A stretch of 64,000 nucleotides of DNA from Saccharopolyspora erythraea (GTDB taxonomy: Bacteria; Actinomycetota; Actinomycetes; Mycobacteriales; Pseudonocardiaceae), in contig NZ_CP054839.1 of NCBI RefSeq assembly GCF_018141105.1, positions 4,278,001-4,342,000 on the forward strand, given 5' to 3'. This document shows, in pieces, positions 34,739 to 44,010 of this stretch (positions are counted from its first letter, which is position 1; each line of letters starts with the position of its first letter). Made by a program: the position numbers and the translations under genes. The notes under the pieces were generated by a model. The model was not told the origin of the DNA and ran no database searches. It was given only the letters and a program-made list of their open reading frames with translations.

Positions 34739-35896
34739 ATGGCGAACAACACGACGAGGCCACGGCGCAAGTCGGTGGCCGCGCAACCGGTCGCCGCCCT
34801 GCGGCGCAGGGCGGGATCGGTGTGGTTCCTGGCGCTGATCGGGTGCGCGATGGTGCTGGCCGCGGTGATGGCGGTGCCAAGACCCGCGCCCGTGGTGCCC
34901 TCGGGAACCGTGGTGGTGGCGTCGCTGCCGTTCTGGAACCTCGGGAACGGCACGGCGACCGTGGTGCAGAACCGCACCGCGGTCAACGAGGTGTCGCCGT
35001 GGATGTACGGCCTCGGCGACGACGGCAGGCTGACCATCCAGTACTCGCCCGCGCAGGCCACCGAGGTCGCCGGGCACCTCCAGCGGCTGCGCGAGGCGCA
35101 GATCCCCATCGTGCCGTCGCTGGCCAACATCACCGAGGGGAACTGGTCCTACGAACCGGTGGCGCGGATGCTGCACGACCCGGATCTGATGCGCCGCCAC
35201 GTGTTCGAGATCGTCGAGCTGGTCAAGCGCGAGAACTACGCCGGCATCGACATCGACTACGAGAACCTGCGCGCGGGCGACCGCGAGCAGTTCACCCGGT
35301 TCGTCACGGACCTGGGGCGGGCACTGCACGCGGAAGGCAAGACGCTGTCGGTCGCGGTGTTCGCCAAGACCTCCGACGCCGGCTACGACGAGCGCAACGT
35401 CGCGCAGGACTACGTCGCGATCGGCCAAGTGGCCGACCAGGTCCGGCTGATGGGATACGACTTCCACTGGGGGACCTCGCGACCAGGTCCGGTCGCTCCG
35501 GTCGGCTGGATCCGGGACGTGCTGAGCTACGCCACCAGCGTGGTGCCCAAGGAGCGCATCGTGCTCGGCGTCCCGCTCTACGGCTACGACTGGGTCGACG
35601 GTCAGGGGACCTCGGTGACGTGGCTGCAGGCCTTCAGACTCGCGACCGAGCACAAGGTGCCGACGTTCTACGACGCCCGCACCCAGTCGCCCTGGTTCGC
35701 ATACACCGACGCGCAGGGACGGCGGCACGAGGTGTGGTTCGAGAACACCGCCAGTTCCAAGGCGAAGTTCGAAGCCGCTCGCGGAGCCGGGATCCGCGGC
35801 GTCTACCTGTGGATGTACGGCTATGAGGACACCGGCACCTGGCCAGAACTGAGGGCCAGCCTCCCGGTGACGAAATCACGGGGGAGGAACGGATGA
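34739..35896 (+). CDS. Membrane-anchored glycoside hydrolase family 18
   Basis: A 385-aa protein with a short basic cytosolic segment, a membrane anchor (about 28-46) and an extracellular GH18 TIM barrel. The catalytic motif YAGIDIDYE (acid Glu about 175) fits the spore-cortex/peptidoglycan N-acetylglucosaminidase branch (YdhD/SleL-like). It probably trims an N-acetylhexosamine polymer at the cell surface. Encoded beside a PgaC-like synthase and a NodB deacetylase. Confidence 0.85.
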   Translation: MANNTTRPRRKSVAAQPVAALRRRAGSVWFLALIGCAMVLAAVMAVPRPAPVVPSGTVVVASLPFWNLGNGTATVVQNRTAVNEVSPWMYGLGDDGRLTIQYSPAQATEVAGHLQRLREAQIPIVPSLANITEGNWSYEPVARMLHDPDLMRRHVFEIVELVKRENYAGIDIDYENLRAGDREQFTRFVTDLGRALHAEGKTLSVAVFAKTSDAGYDERNVAQDYVAIGQVADQVRLMGYDFHWGTSRPGPVAPVGWIRDVLSYATSVVPKERIVLGVPLYGYDWVDGQGTSVTWLQAFRLATEHKVPTFYDARTQSPWFAYTDAQGRRHEVWFENTASSKAKFEAARGAGIRGVYLWMYGYEDTGTWPELRASLPVTKSRGRNG

Positions 35897-37215
35897 TTCC
35901 GTGGTGGTTGCTGGCCATTGTGGTCTTCGGGACCAACTTCACGCTGTGGGGCGTGATCGGGCTCCTGCGGCTGCTCGACAGCTCGACGTGGGGCTGGTGG
36001 TCCAGGAGCAGGGCACCCGCGCCGGTGGACCTCGACGTGAGCGACGTGGCGGTGCTCATCCCGGCGCACAACGAGGAGGAGGTCATCGTCGACAGCCTGA
36101 ACGCGATCACCTCGCTGGTGCCCAGGCAGAACGTGCACGTGATCTCCGATGGCTCGACGGACCGCACGGTGGAGCTGGCCCGGCGCTGCGGGGTGAACGT
36201 GATCAGCACGGCCACCAACGTGGGCAAGGCCGGCGCGCTGCAGCAGGCGATCCGGCGTTTCCGGCTCGTCGAGAGGTTCGAGGTCGTGATGCTGCTCGAC
36301 GCCGACACCCACGTCGAGCCCGGGTACTTCCAGGCCGCGCTGCCGCTGTTCGCCGATCCGGGCGTCGTCGCGGTCGCCGGGTGCGTGCGCTCCACCACCG
36401 ATGACAAGAGGCTCTCGCAGGTGGGCAGGCTGGTGGCCCACCACCGCCAGCGCATCTACACCATGACCCAGTACCTGCTGAAGTTCGGCCAGACCTGGCG
36501 CCGGGTCAACGCGACCCACATCGTGCCCGGGTTCGCCAGCCTGTACCGGACCGCGGTGCTGCCCGAGATCGAGGTGAACCCGCCGGGTCTGGTGATCGAG
36601 GACTTCAACATGACTTTCGAGGTCTACCAGAAGGGCCTGGGCAAGGTGGGATTCACGCCGTCGGCGGTCGCGGTGACCCAGGAACCGGGCACGTTCAAGG
36701 ACTACGTGCGCCAGAGCAAGCGGTGGTCGCTCGGCCTGTGGCAGACCGTCCGGCTGCACCCGCCGAAGGCGAACCTGTTCACCGCGATGCTGGGGCTGCT
36801 GCTCCTGGAGCTGCTGAGCAGCAGCATCATGATCGTGCTCCTGCCGCTGCTGCTGGCACTGCTGGTGATCCCGGATCTGTTCGGCTCGGTGGCGCATCTG
36901 CCGGTGATCGGCGAGGTCCACGCCGCGGTCGCGGCGCACCTGAGCCTGCCGGTGATGCTGTTCGGCATCGTGCTGCCCGACCTGCTGCTGACGTGCCTGG
37001 TGGCGCTGATCCAGCGCCGGCCGCGGTTCCTGCTCTACGCACCCGTCTTCCTGTTCATGCGGGTGCTGGACGCGGCGATCTCGCTGTACGCGCTGCCGCA
37101 GGCCTGGCTGGCGCGTTCTACGGGGCGGTGGAGCAGCCCCGGGCGCAGGCCGGTCGACGCCACGCCGCAACCGCAGCAGGTGCAGGAGCCGGAGCCGGAC
37201 CTGCGGGCCGGCTGA
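35893..37215 (+). CDS. Processive glycosyltransferase family 2, PgaC/IcaA-like
   Basis: A 440-aa membrane synthase. One N-terminal helix (1-25) precedes a GT2 domain with VLIPAHNEEE, LLDADT (about 134), VIEDFNMTFE (acid-base Asp) and QSKRW (QxxRW, about 275). C-terminal transmembrane helices (about 295-400) form the channel. The layout matches poly-N-acetylglucosamine and hyaluronan-type synthases, which polymerise and export together. Overlaps the GH18 stop. Confidence 0.88.
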   Translation: MIPWWLLAIVVFGTNFTLWGVIGLLRLLDSSTWGWWSRSRAPAPVDLDVSDVAVLIPAHNEEEVIVDSLNAITSLVPRQNVHVISDGSTDRTVELARRCGVNVISTATNVGKAGALQQAIRRFRLVERFEVVMLLDADTHVEPGYFQAALPLFADPGVVAVAGCVRSTTDDKRLSQVGRLVAHHRQRIYTMTQYLLKFGQTWRRVNATHIVPGFASLYRTAVLPEIEVNPPGLVIEDFNMTFEVYQKGLGKVGFTPSAVAVTQEPGTFKDYVRQSKRWSLGLWQTVRLHPPKANLFTAMLGLLLLELLSSSIMIVLLPLLLALLVIPDLFGSVAHLPVIGEVHAAVAAHLSLPVMLFGIVLPDLLLTCLVALIQRRPRFLLYAPVFLFMRVLDAAISLYALPQAWLARSTGRWSSPGRRPVDATPQPQQVQEPEPDLRAG

Positions 37216-37303
37216 CGATTCACGGTCACTCGGCCGTGTACATGAGACGGAACTCCTGCGTTCGCACGAGGACGTGGCGCGTCGGGGGCGGGATCGTTGG
37301 GCG

Positions 37304-37981
37304 GTGAACTTCGTGCGGCTGCTCATGGTGGACGACCACCTCATGCTCACCGAGGCGTTGAGCGTCCGGTTGTCGACGGTGCCGGACCTGTGGTTGGTGG
37401 GCCGGTGCGAGTTGGAGGACCCCCGGTTGCCGGAGATGGTGCGCAGGCTGCGGCCGGACGTCATCACCGTCGACGTCGAACCGGTGGGCACGCGCGGCGG
37501 GGAGCTGGTCCGCCTGCTCAGGAAGGAACGTCCGCAGGTGCACGTCGTCGTGCTCACCGGACGCCACGATCCCGAGCAGGCGGTGGAGGCGGCCCGGGCC
37601 GGCGTGCAGGCATGGGTGTCGAAGGAGTCCGGTGTGGACGAGCTGACCGCGGTCCTGCGCGGGGTGTGCGCGGGCCACGGCTGGTATCCGCCCGAACTGC
37701 TCGGCACCGTCCTGCGCGAGCTGCGGGAGGACGCGGTCCGGGCCACCGAGCGGACCGGGCCGCTGGACTGCCTCAGCGACCGCGAACGCGACGTGCTGCA
37801 GGGCATGGTGGCCGGCAAGCGCGGCAGCCGGATCGCCGAGGAGCTGCGGATCTCCACCGAGACCGTGCGCACCCACACCCGCAGCATCCTGGCCAAGCTG
37901 CACGTGCACAGCCAGCTCGAGGCGGTCAGCGTGGCCACCTCGGCGGGGATGCGCCCCCACGGCTCGAGGCCGATGCGGTGA
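37304..37981 (+). CDS. NarL/LuxR-type response regulator
   Basis: A 225-aa protein. Receiver: acidic pair in MVDDH (about 6-10), phospho-acceptor Asp in TVDVE (about 55), and the conserved Thr and Lys (VLTG, WVSKESG). LuxR HTH: LSDRERDVLQGMVAGKRGSR and TVRTHTRSILAKLHVHS (about 150-210). GTG at 37304 is preferred over 37274; the choice is uncertain. It sits inside the polysaccharide cluster, coupled to the next GT gene. Confidence 0.82.
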   Translation: MNFVRLLMVDDHLMLTEALSVRLSTVPDLWLVGRCELEDPRLPEMVRRLRPDVITVDVEPVGTRGGELVRLLRKERPQVHVVVLTGRHDPEQAVEAARAGVQAWVSKESGVDELTAVLRGVCAGHGWYPPELLGTVLRELREDAVRATERTGPLDCLSDRERDVLQGMVAGKRGSRIAEELRISTETVRTHTRSILAKLHVHSQLEAVSVATSAGMRPHGSRPMR

Positions 37982-39135
37982 GCCGCAGGCTGCGGGTCGC
38001 CGCGGTCGTCACCCGGCTGGAAGGCGGCGCGGGCGAGATGGTCCTGCGTGGAGCGCGGGCGCTGGACCCCGCGGAGTACGAGGTGACGATCGTGGCGGGC
38101 AGCGGTGGCCGGCTGCTGCGCGAGGCCGGCGCCGCCGGGCTCGAGACCGTGCTGGTTCCGGGGCTGCGCGCGCCGATCGCACCGCACGCCGACGTGCTCG
38201 CCCTGGCTGGGCTGGTCCGGCTCCTGGCGAGGCGGAGGTTCGACGTCGTGCACACCAACTGCGCGAAGGCGGGCACGCTCGGCCGGATCGCGGCGCGCCG
38301 CACGGGCGTGCCCCGGGTCGTGCACACCTACCACGGCTTCCCCTTCCACGAGTTCCAACGGGTGACACGCCGGGCTACCTATGTCGCCGTCGAACGAGCG
38401 CTCGGCCGCATCACCGACCTGTCACTGTGCGTAGGCACCGGAGTCGCCGTCGAGGCACTGCGGAGGCGGCTCGTACCTCCGGAACGCGTTCGCACGATCG
38501 GCGTAGCCGTGGCCCCCGGTCCGGTGCTCACCCCGCAGTCGCGACACGACGCGCGCCGCGCGCTGCGGCTGCCGCCGGACGTGCCCGTCGTCGGAACAGT
38601 GGCGCGGCTGACTTACCAGAAGGCTCCGGACGACTTCGTCGAAGCCCTGCGCGCCTTGCGTCCCCGGGGCGTGGTCGGCGTATGGGTCGGAGGGGGAGAG
38701 CTCGCGGGTGAGGCACGCGACCTCGCCGTGCGGGCAGGGGTGCCCCTGGTCTTCACCGGTGACCGGGCCGACGCGGTGGACCTGCTGCCCGCGTTCGACG
38801 TCTTCGCCATGTCCAGCAGGTACGAGGGACTGCCGCTGGCCGTCGTCGAGGCCATGCGCTGCGGGATCCCGGTGGCGGCCACGGCCGTGAACGCCGTCGG
38901 AGACGTCGTGGTGCCGGGCGAGACCGGACTGCTGGCTCCTCCCGGGCGGCCCGAGCTGCTGGCGGCGGCCGTCGCACGCCTGCTCGACGAGCCGTGCGAG
39001 GCGCTGCGAATGACGCGGGCGGCAGCCGCGGGGATCGCGGGCAGGCACGACTCGGCTGCGCTCGCGGAGGCGTTGGGGGACGCATACGGTGGCTCGCGGA
39101 CTCCCGCCGCCGACCGGGTCATGCACGTGGAGTAG
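37978..39135 (+). CDS. Glycosyltransferase family 4
   Basis: A 385-aa GT-B glycosyltransferase. VHTNCAKAGTLGRIAAR and VVHTYHGFPFHEFQ (first domain) and VGTVARLTYQKAPDDFVEAL with SSRYEGLPLAVVEAMRCG (second domain, E-x7-E) are diagnostic. The GTG overlaps the response regulator stop. Likely adds or modifies a side sugar of the cluster's polymer. The last gene before a gap of about 90 bases and the kinase. Confidence 0.85.
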   Translation: MSRRLRVAAVVTRLEGGAGEMVLRGARALDPAEYEVTIVAGSGGRLLREAGAAGLETVLVPGLRAPIAPHADVLALAGLVRLLARRRFDVVHTNCAKAGTLGRIAARRTGVPRVVHTYHGFPFHEFQRVTRRATYVAVERALGRITDLSLCVGTGVAVEALRRRLVPPERVRTIGVAVAPGPVLTPQSRHDARRALRLPPDVPVVGTVARLTYQKAPDDFVEALRALRPRGVVGVWVGGGELAGEARDLAVRAGVPLVFTGDRADAVDLLPAFDVFAMSSRYEGLPLAVVEAMRCGIPVAATAVNAVGDVVVPGETGLLAPPGRPELLAAAVARLLDEPCEALRMTRAAAAGIAGRHDSAALAEALGDAYGGSRTPAADRVMHVE

Positions 39136-39224
39136 CCGGAACACCCCTCGCGCACGAGTCCCGCAACGCGGCCCAACGTCATCCCGACAGTCCAGATGAC
39201 GGGATGCCGGACGAAGGAGCGGCT

Positions 39225-39899
39225 TTGCATCGGGAATCTGCGTGGAAGTGGGGGCGCGCGGAGCCACCCGAGGTCCAGGGACTGCTGCACGACCTGGGCA
39301 GGGGGCTGGCGACGTTGTCGTACCTGAGGGAGGGGATGGACGCCGAGGCGTCGCTGTCCGGCAGCGTGCGGCACCGGCTGCGGCTCATGGAGCGCGAACT
39401 GGCGAGGCTCGCGGAGCTGGTCGAGGTCCAGCCCGCCGCCTCCGAGGTGTTCGACGTCCGCGAGCTGGTGGCCGAACTGGTGTCGGTCACGCGGTTGTCG
39501 GCGCCGGCCGAGGTCGGGTTGCGGCCGGGTGAGCCGTGCATGCTGCGCAGCGACCGCACCGCGATGTGGCGGATGCTGGCCAACCTGGTCGAGAACGCCG
39601 TGCGGGCCGCGGGAGCCGACGGCACCGTCGAGGTCGCGGTGTCCCGGCGCGAGTCGGGCGGTGTCGTGGTGGAGGTCGCCGACGACGGTCCCGGCTTCGG
39701 CCGGGGCCCCAGCGGCAAGGCCTCGCTGGGACTTGCGATCGTCCATGACCTGGCCGGCGCGTGCGGGGCGCGGCTGCGCATCGACTCGCCGCCGCAGGGC
39801 GGCACGCGGGTCGTGGTCGTCTTCGGCGCCCGGCAGGGCCCGTCGTGGAGGCGACGCCGACGGGAAGGGGGATGCGATGGTCGATCTGGTGCTCGGTGA
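39225..39899 (+). CDS. Small soluble sensor histidine kinase
   Basis: A 224-aa kinase without membrane helices or a sensor domain. A short dimerisation region has the H-box LLHDLGRGL (His about 22). The ATP domain has N-box ENAVRAAG (about 123), DDGPGFG (about 151) and GLAIVHDLAG (about 166). TTG at 39225 is chosen since AAGGAG sits five bases upstream; ATG at 39204 in frame is the alternative. Probably pairs with the next gene's response regulator; an input partner is missing. Confidence 0.8.
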   Translation: MHRESAWKWGRAEPPEVQGLLHDLGRGLATLSYLREGMDAEASLSGSVRHRLRLMERELARLAELVEVQPAASEVFDVRELVAELVSVTRLSAPAEVGLRPGEPCMLRSDRTAMWRMLANLVENAVRAAGADGTVEVAVSRRESGGVVVEVADDGPGFGRGPSGKASLGLAIVHDLAGACGARLRIDSPPQGGTRVVVVFGARQGPSWRRRRREGGCDGRSGAR

Positions 39900-40542
39900 C
39901 GACCACGCGATATTCGTGGACGCGCTGGTGGGCGCGCTTCCGGAAAACGATTTCCGCGTGGTGGGCACGGCGAGCAGCATCGAGGACACGCTGGCCGCGG
40001 TGCGCTCGCACCAGCCGGACGTGTGCCTGCTGGACCGGCACTTCGCCGACGGCGACGGGCTGACGGTGGTCGAGAGGATCACCGAGGGGCGCACGAAGGT
40101 CCTCGTGCTCACCGCCGACGGCGACGTGCAGGGCATGCGCGACGCGCTGGGGCGGGGCGCGACCGGATACGTGAACAAGATGTGCGGTCTGTCCGTGCTG
40201 GCCGCCGCGATCCGCGCGGTGGTCGACGGCGAGGTGGTGGTCGAGCTGGCGGCGTCCCGGGCGCCGAAGCTGCGCGGCACGACCGACGCGCGACGGCTGG
40301 CCTCGCACCTCACCGCGCGCGAGCGGCAGTGCCTGGAGCTGCTCGTCGAAGGTGCGCAGACCCGTGCGATGGCGAGGGGGCTGGGGGTGTCCTCGACCAC
40401 CGTGCGGACCCACGTGCAGTCGATCCTGACCAAGCTGGGGGTGCATTCCCGGCTGGAGGCGGCGTCCTTCGCACTGCGGCACTCTCTGCTCGACCAGCCA
40501 CCGGAACCGGAGGTGACCAGGCTACGCACGGCCGTCAGATGA
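39877..40542 (+). CDS. NarL/LuxR-type response regulator
   Basis: A 221-aa protein with an intact receiver (GDDH, phospho-acceptor Asp in CLLDRHF about 53, VLTAD, VNKM) and a C-terminal LuxR HTH (LTARERQCLELLVEGAQT, TVRTHVQSILTKLGVHSRLE). The ATG overlaps the end of the kinase gene by 23 bases, so the two are one operon. It probably controls the polysaccharide cluster. The end runs 8 bases into the convergent TPP enzyme gene. Confidence 0.87.
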   Translation: MVDLVLGDDHAIFVDALVGALPENDFRVVGTASSIEDTLAAVRSHQPDVCLLDRHFADGDGLTVVERITEGRTKVLVLTADGDVQGMRDALGRGATGYVNKMCGLSVLAAAIRAVVDGEVVVELAASRAPKLRGTTDARRLASHLTARERQCLELLVEGAQTRAMARGLGVSSTTVRTHVQSILTKLGVHSRLEAASFALRHSLLDQPPEPEVTRLRTAVR

Positions 40543-42076
40543 CGGCCTCCACCAGGTGTGGGCCGGGCTCGCGGCTCGCCTGGCGCAGGGCGTCCAGCAG
40601 TTGCACGCCCGTGGTGGCCCGGACCGCCGGGACGCCGAAGCCCGCGGCGAGCGCGGTCCAGTCGGGTGCGGGGTCGCCGAGGGCGGTCATGCCCGCGGCG
40701 GCCGGCCCCGGCCGGTCCACCCCGGCGCGGCTCAGCTCCGCCTCCAGGATGCGGTAGCGGGAGTTCGAGCAGATCACGGTGGTGACGTCCAGCCGCTGCC
40801 TGGCCTGGGTCCACAGCCCCTGCAACGTGTAGAGGGCGCTGCCGTCGGCCTGGAAGTCGATCACGTGCCGATCCGGGCACGCGACCGCCGCACCGGTGGC
40901 GGCCGGGATGCCCATGCCGATCGCGCCGCCGGTGAGCGTGATCTCGGTGTGACGGGGCGCGGCGGCGGCCAGGCCCGGGTACGCCCCGGACGAGGAGACG
41001 CCTTCGTTGACCACGATCGCGCCTTGCGGCTGGGTGAGCACGATCGCCGCCGCGATCGCCGAGGACGTCAGATCTCCTTGTGGCGCGCGCACTTCCGGGC
41101 GCTGCGAGGCGGGCAGTCGCGCATCGGTGCCGCCGGTGGCGCCGGCGAGGGCGTCGAGCGCCGCCGCGGCGTCCTGCCCCGGCTCGGCGAGCGTGTGCAA
41201 CTGCGTGCCCTCCGGCACCAGGACGCTGGGCATGCCTTCGTAGCCGAAGAACGCCACCGGTGCGGGTGTGCCCACCAGCACCAGGTGCGAGAAGCCTTCG
41301 AGGCTGCCCAGGACGTCCTCGGGGAAGTAGGGCAGCGAGCGCAGCGGCGGCACGTCCGGGCCCCGCTCGATGCGGGCGGGCGAACGCTCCGCGAGGACCT
41401 CGCCGCCGACCGCCGCGGCGATGCGCGCGGCCGTGCGGATCCCGTCGGCGCTCAGCGCGTTCCCGCCGAGCAGCAGCGCCGGGCGCTCTCCGGAGGCGAG
41501 GACCTTGGCGACCGAGTCGACCTGCTCCTGCCCGACCTCGGCCGGACCGGGAGCAGGCGGGACGTCGGCGGTCGTGCCGCCCTCGCTCCACATGTGGTCG
41601 GCCGCGGCGATCAGCGTGGCGGGCAGCCGGTCCCGGAGGGCCGCCTGGCGCGCCTCGACGAACTCGGCCCCCGCCGACCGCGCGGACGTGGTCCGTCCGA
41701 CCCAGCCCGAGACCGGCGCCGCGAGCGACTCGATGTCGCTGGCCAGCGGTGCGTCGGCGGACTGGTGCCAGGTGGCGTGCTCCCCGACGACGTTGATCAC
41801 CGGGGTGCGGGCGCGGCGCGCGTTGTGCAGGTTGGCGATGCCGTTGGCGAAACCCGGGCCCAGGTGCAGCAGCGTCATGGCGGGCACCCCGGCCATCCGC
41901 GTGTAGCCGTCGGCGGCACCGGTCACCACGCCCTCGGACAGGCCGAGCACGGTGCGGATGCCCGGCACCGCGTCGAAGGCTTCCACGAGCGGCATCTCGG
42001 TCGTGCCCGGATTGGCGAAGCACACCCGCACGCCCGCCTCGATCGCCGTGGCCAGCAGGCCTTCCGCACCCTTCAC
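40535..42076 (-). CDS. Thiamine-diphosphate enzyme, acetolactate synthase/benzoylformate decarboxylase-like
   Basis: A 513-aa protein with the three-domain fold of the POX/AHAS family. The N-terminal ANPGTTEMPLVEAF and catalytic Glu in LGLSEGVVTGAADGY lie at about residues 20-55; the C-terminal TPP motif QADGSALYTLQGLW with NSRYRIL follows at about 415-445. The usual GDG is ADG. A decarboxylase or ligase on a 2-keto acid is likely; no operon partner points to the substrate. GTG start, AAGGAG six bases upstream. Confidence 0.75.
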   Translation of the reverse strand: MKGAEGLLATAIEAGVRVCFANPGTTEMPLVEAFDAVPGIRTVLGLSEGVVTGAADGYTRMAGVPAMTLLHLGPGFANGIANLHNARRARTPVINVVGEHATWHQSADAPLASDIESLAAPVSGWVGRTTSARSAGAEFVEARQAALRDRLPATLIAAADHMWSEGGTTADVPPAPGPAEVGQEQVDSVAKVLASGERPALLLGGNALSADGIRTAARIAAAVGGEVLAERSPARIERGPDVPPLRSLPYFPEDVLGSLEGFSHLVLVGTPAPVAFFGYEGMPSVLVPEGTQLHTLAEPGQDAAAALDALAGATGGTDARLPASQRPEVRAPQGDLTSSAIAAAIVLTQPQGAIVVNEGVSSSGAYPGLAAAAPRHTEITLTGGAIGMGIPAATGAAVACPDRHVIDFQADGSALYTLQGLWTQARQRLDVTTVICSNSRYRILEAELSRAGVDRPGPAAAGMTALGDPAPDWTALAAGFGVPAVRATTGVQLLDALRQASREPGPHLVEAVI

Positions 42077-42188
42077 GACCGCTCCTTCCCGTCGACAGCC
42101 CGCAGACATGCTCTCCGGAACCGGGCGAGCAGACAAGGTCCTACCTTTCGGTACCGTGGCCGGGTCCGGGGGACTCGAGGCTGGAGGG

Positions 42189-43085
42189 ATGACGGCGGTG
42201 CGTGGCGTGGCCCTCGGGCGGCGGTACCGGTCTGTGTCGGCGGTGCTGGTGCTGGTGTTCACCCTGGTGTTGTCCGGCTGCGTCCCGGCGCCGCGGGCCG
42301 AACCACCGGAGCAGGAGGCGCCGGCCGCGCAGGTCCCGATGCCGGCGATCACCTACGAGCAGGTGCGCTCCGAGCACCGCCAGACCGATGTCCGGCTCTA
42401 CACCGCCCACCCCTCGGGCCTGGAGCGCACCGAGGGCCTTCCGGCGGTGCTCTACCTGCACGGGCGCGACGGCATCGACCCCACCCCGATCCCTTACGAC
42501 ACCCTGGCCGCGCTGGAACGCGAGTACCGCGACGGCGCGGTCCCGGCGTTCGCGTTCGTCGTGGTCGACGGCGGCTACAACCCCTACTGGACCGACGGTT
42601 CGGCCAACGGTGACCTGTCGAGCATGCTCACCGATGAGCTCCCGCGGTGGTTGCGTGAGCGGGGGCTCGGCGACGACGAGGGGCGGCCGTTCGCGGTCGC
42701 GGGGATCTCCACCGGCGGCTTCGGCGCGCTGAACTACGCGATCGCGCGCCATGCGGCCGGGAACCCGGTCTCGGCGGTCGCCGAGCTCGCCCCCGCGCTC
42801 CCGGTGACCTGGGAGCACATGAGTGAGAAGGGCGCCTTCGGTTCCGAGGAGCAGTGGCGGCAGGCCGACCCACTGGCGCACCTGGACCAGCTCGGTGACG
42901 TGCCGGTCGGGGTGTGGGTCGGCGACGCCGACCCGTTCCTGCCCGGGGCCGAGCGGCTGGTCGCCGAGCACACCAACACACCGGTGGCCTCGGTGCTGCC
43001 GGGCGGCCACGACGGGTCGGTGTTCGACGTGGTCGGGGCCGACATGGTGCGGTTCCTCGCCGACCACGTCCCGGCCGCCGGCTGA
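42189..43085 (+). CDS. Lipoprotein esterase (esterase D/Ag85-like)
   Basis: A 298-aa protein with a lipoprotein signal peptide (lipobox LSGC, Cys 31). The alpha/beta-hydrolase domain has the nucleophile elbow GISTGG (Ser about 176), an aspartate in GDADPFLPG and a histidine in GGHDGS. It resembles the putative esterase family including mycolyltransferases and S-formylglutathione hydrolases. Anchored outside the membrane. GGAGG precedes the ATG. Confidence 0.82.
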   Translation: MTAVRGVALGRRYRSVSAVLVLVFTLVLSGCVPAPRAEPPEQEAPAAQVPMPAITYEQVRSEHRQTDVRLYTAHPSGLERTEGLPAVLYLHGRDGIDPTPIPYDTLAALEREYRDGAVPAFAFVVVDGGYNPYWTDGSANGDLSSMLTDELPRWLRERGLGDDEGRPFAVAGISTGGFGALNYAIARHAAGNPVSAVAELAPALPVTWEHMSEKGAFGSEEQWRQADPLAHLDQLGDVPVGVWVGDADPFLPGAERLVAEHTNTPVASVLPGGHDGSVFDVVGADMVRFLADHVPAAG

Positions 43086-43107
43086 CGGTGCACCGGCACC
43101 GCGGCGG

Positions 43108-43944
43108 TCAGTCCTGGTGCTCCAGCAGGTGTTCGAGGATGAAGCGGTTCAGCTCCTCCGGTGCCTGCTCGGGGATCCAGTGCGAGACGTCCTCCAGCAT
43201 CTCGAACCGGTACGGACCGCAGACGTGGTGCTCGGTGGCCAGAGCAGCGGTGGAGCCGATCGCGACGTCCTCGGTGCTCCAGACGTAGAGCGTCGGCACC
43301 GCCACCTTCCCGATCGGCCCGTTGAAGCGGCTGGCCCGATACCAGTTCAGCGCCGCGGTCAGCGCGCCCGGCTCGGTCAGCCGCTGCACGTAGTCGTCGA
43401 TGTGGTGCTGGGGGACGACGTGGCCGTAGATCTGCCGCAGCTTGCGCGCGTTTTCCTCCAGCAGCGCGCGTTCGGCGCCGGAACCGCGGAACACCTGCAT
43501 GTAGGCCGACCGCTGCTGCTGGTCCTCGTCCTCGCGCACCGCCTGCGCGAACGGGTCGAGGTGGGGGACCGACACCGCGGTCAGCGTGCGGACCCGGTCC
43601 GGGTGCGCCGCCGCCGTCGCCCACGACACGGCCGCGCCCCAGTCGTGGCCGACCAGGTCGAAGCGCTGCCAGCCGAGGTGGTCGGCGATGGCCAGGACAT
43701 CACCGACCAGTTCCTCGAGCCGGTAGTCGGCGACCTGCTCGGGGCGCACGCCGGGGGAGTAGCCGCGCTGGTCCGGGGCGACCGCGTGGCACTCGGCCTC
43801 GCCGAGCACGGAGAGCTGCTCGCTCCACTGGACGGCGGCCTCCGGGAAGCCGTGCAGCAGCAGCACCGGACGGCCGCCTTCCGGGCCGCTGGTGAGCGCG
43901 TCGAACTTGCCCGCGGGCGTGGGGATCTGGATGTAGTCGGCCAC
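43108..43944 (-). CDS. Alpha/beta hydrolase, epoxide-hydrolase-like
   Basis: A 278-aa soluble enzyme: HGFPE oxyanion motif (31-35), nucleophile Asp 101 in GHDWGA, and the catalytic His in VSHWIPEQAP (about 258). An aspartate nucleophile points to epoxide hydrolases or haloalkane dehalogenases, and the cap helices suit the former. GTG start with GAGGGC upstream. Convergent with the lipoprotein esterase gene. Confidence 0.83.
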   Translation of the reverse strand: MADYIQIPTPAGKFDALTSGPEGGRPVLLLHGFPEAAVQWSEQLSVLGEAECHAVAPDQRGYSPGVRPEQVADYRLEELVGDVLAIADHLGWQRFDLVGHDWGAAVSWATAAAHPDRVRTLTAVSVPHLDPFAQAVREDEDQQQRSAYMQVFRGSGAERALLEENARKLRQIYGHVVPQHHIDDYVQRLTEPGALTAALNWYRASRFNGPIGKVAVPTLYVWSTEDVAIGSTAALATEHHVCGPYRFEMLEDVSHWIPEQAPEELNRFILEHLLEHQD

Positions 43945-43983
43945 GCCCTCACCCTATGACCTCGCGGTGTTGGTGTCAGACAC

Positions 43984-44006
43984 GGCTTCCGGCGCCGCCG
44001 GAAGCC
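43984..44006 (-). terminator. Terminator after the aldose epimerase gene
   Basis: An exact 10-bp stem (43984-43993 with 43997-44006) and three-base loop lie just downstream of the minus-strand aldose epimerase stop. Confidence 0.7.
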
Positions 44007-44010
44007 GGCC

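Noticed and set aside
38613-42023. A 1136-codon minus-strand open frame
   Set aside because: It joins antisense of the kinase and regulator genes to an off-frame reading of the TPP gene; no coherent protein.
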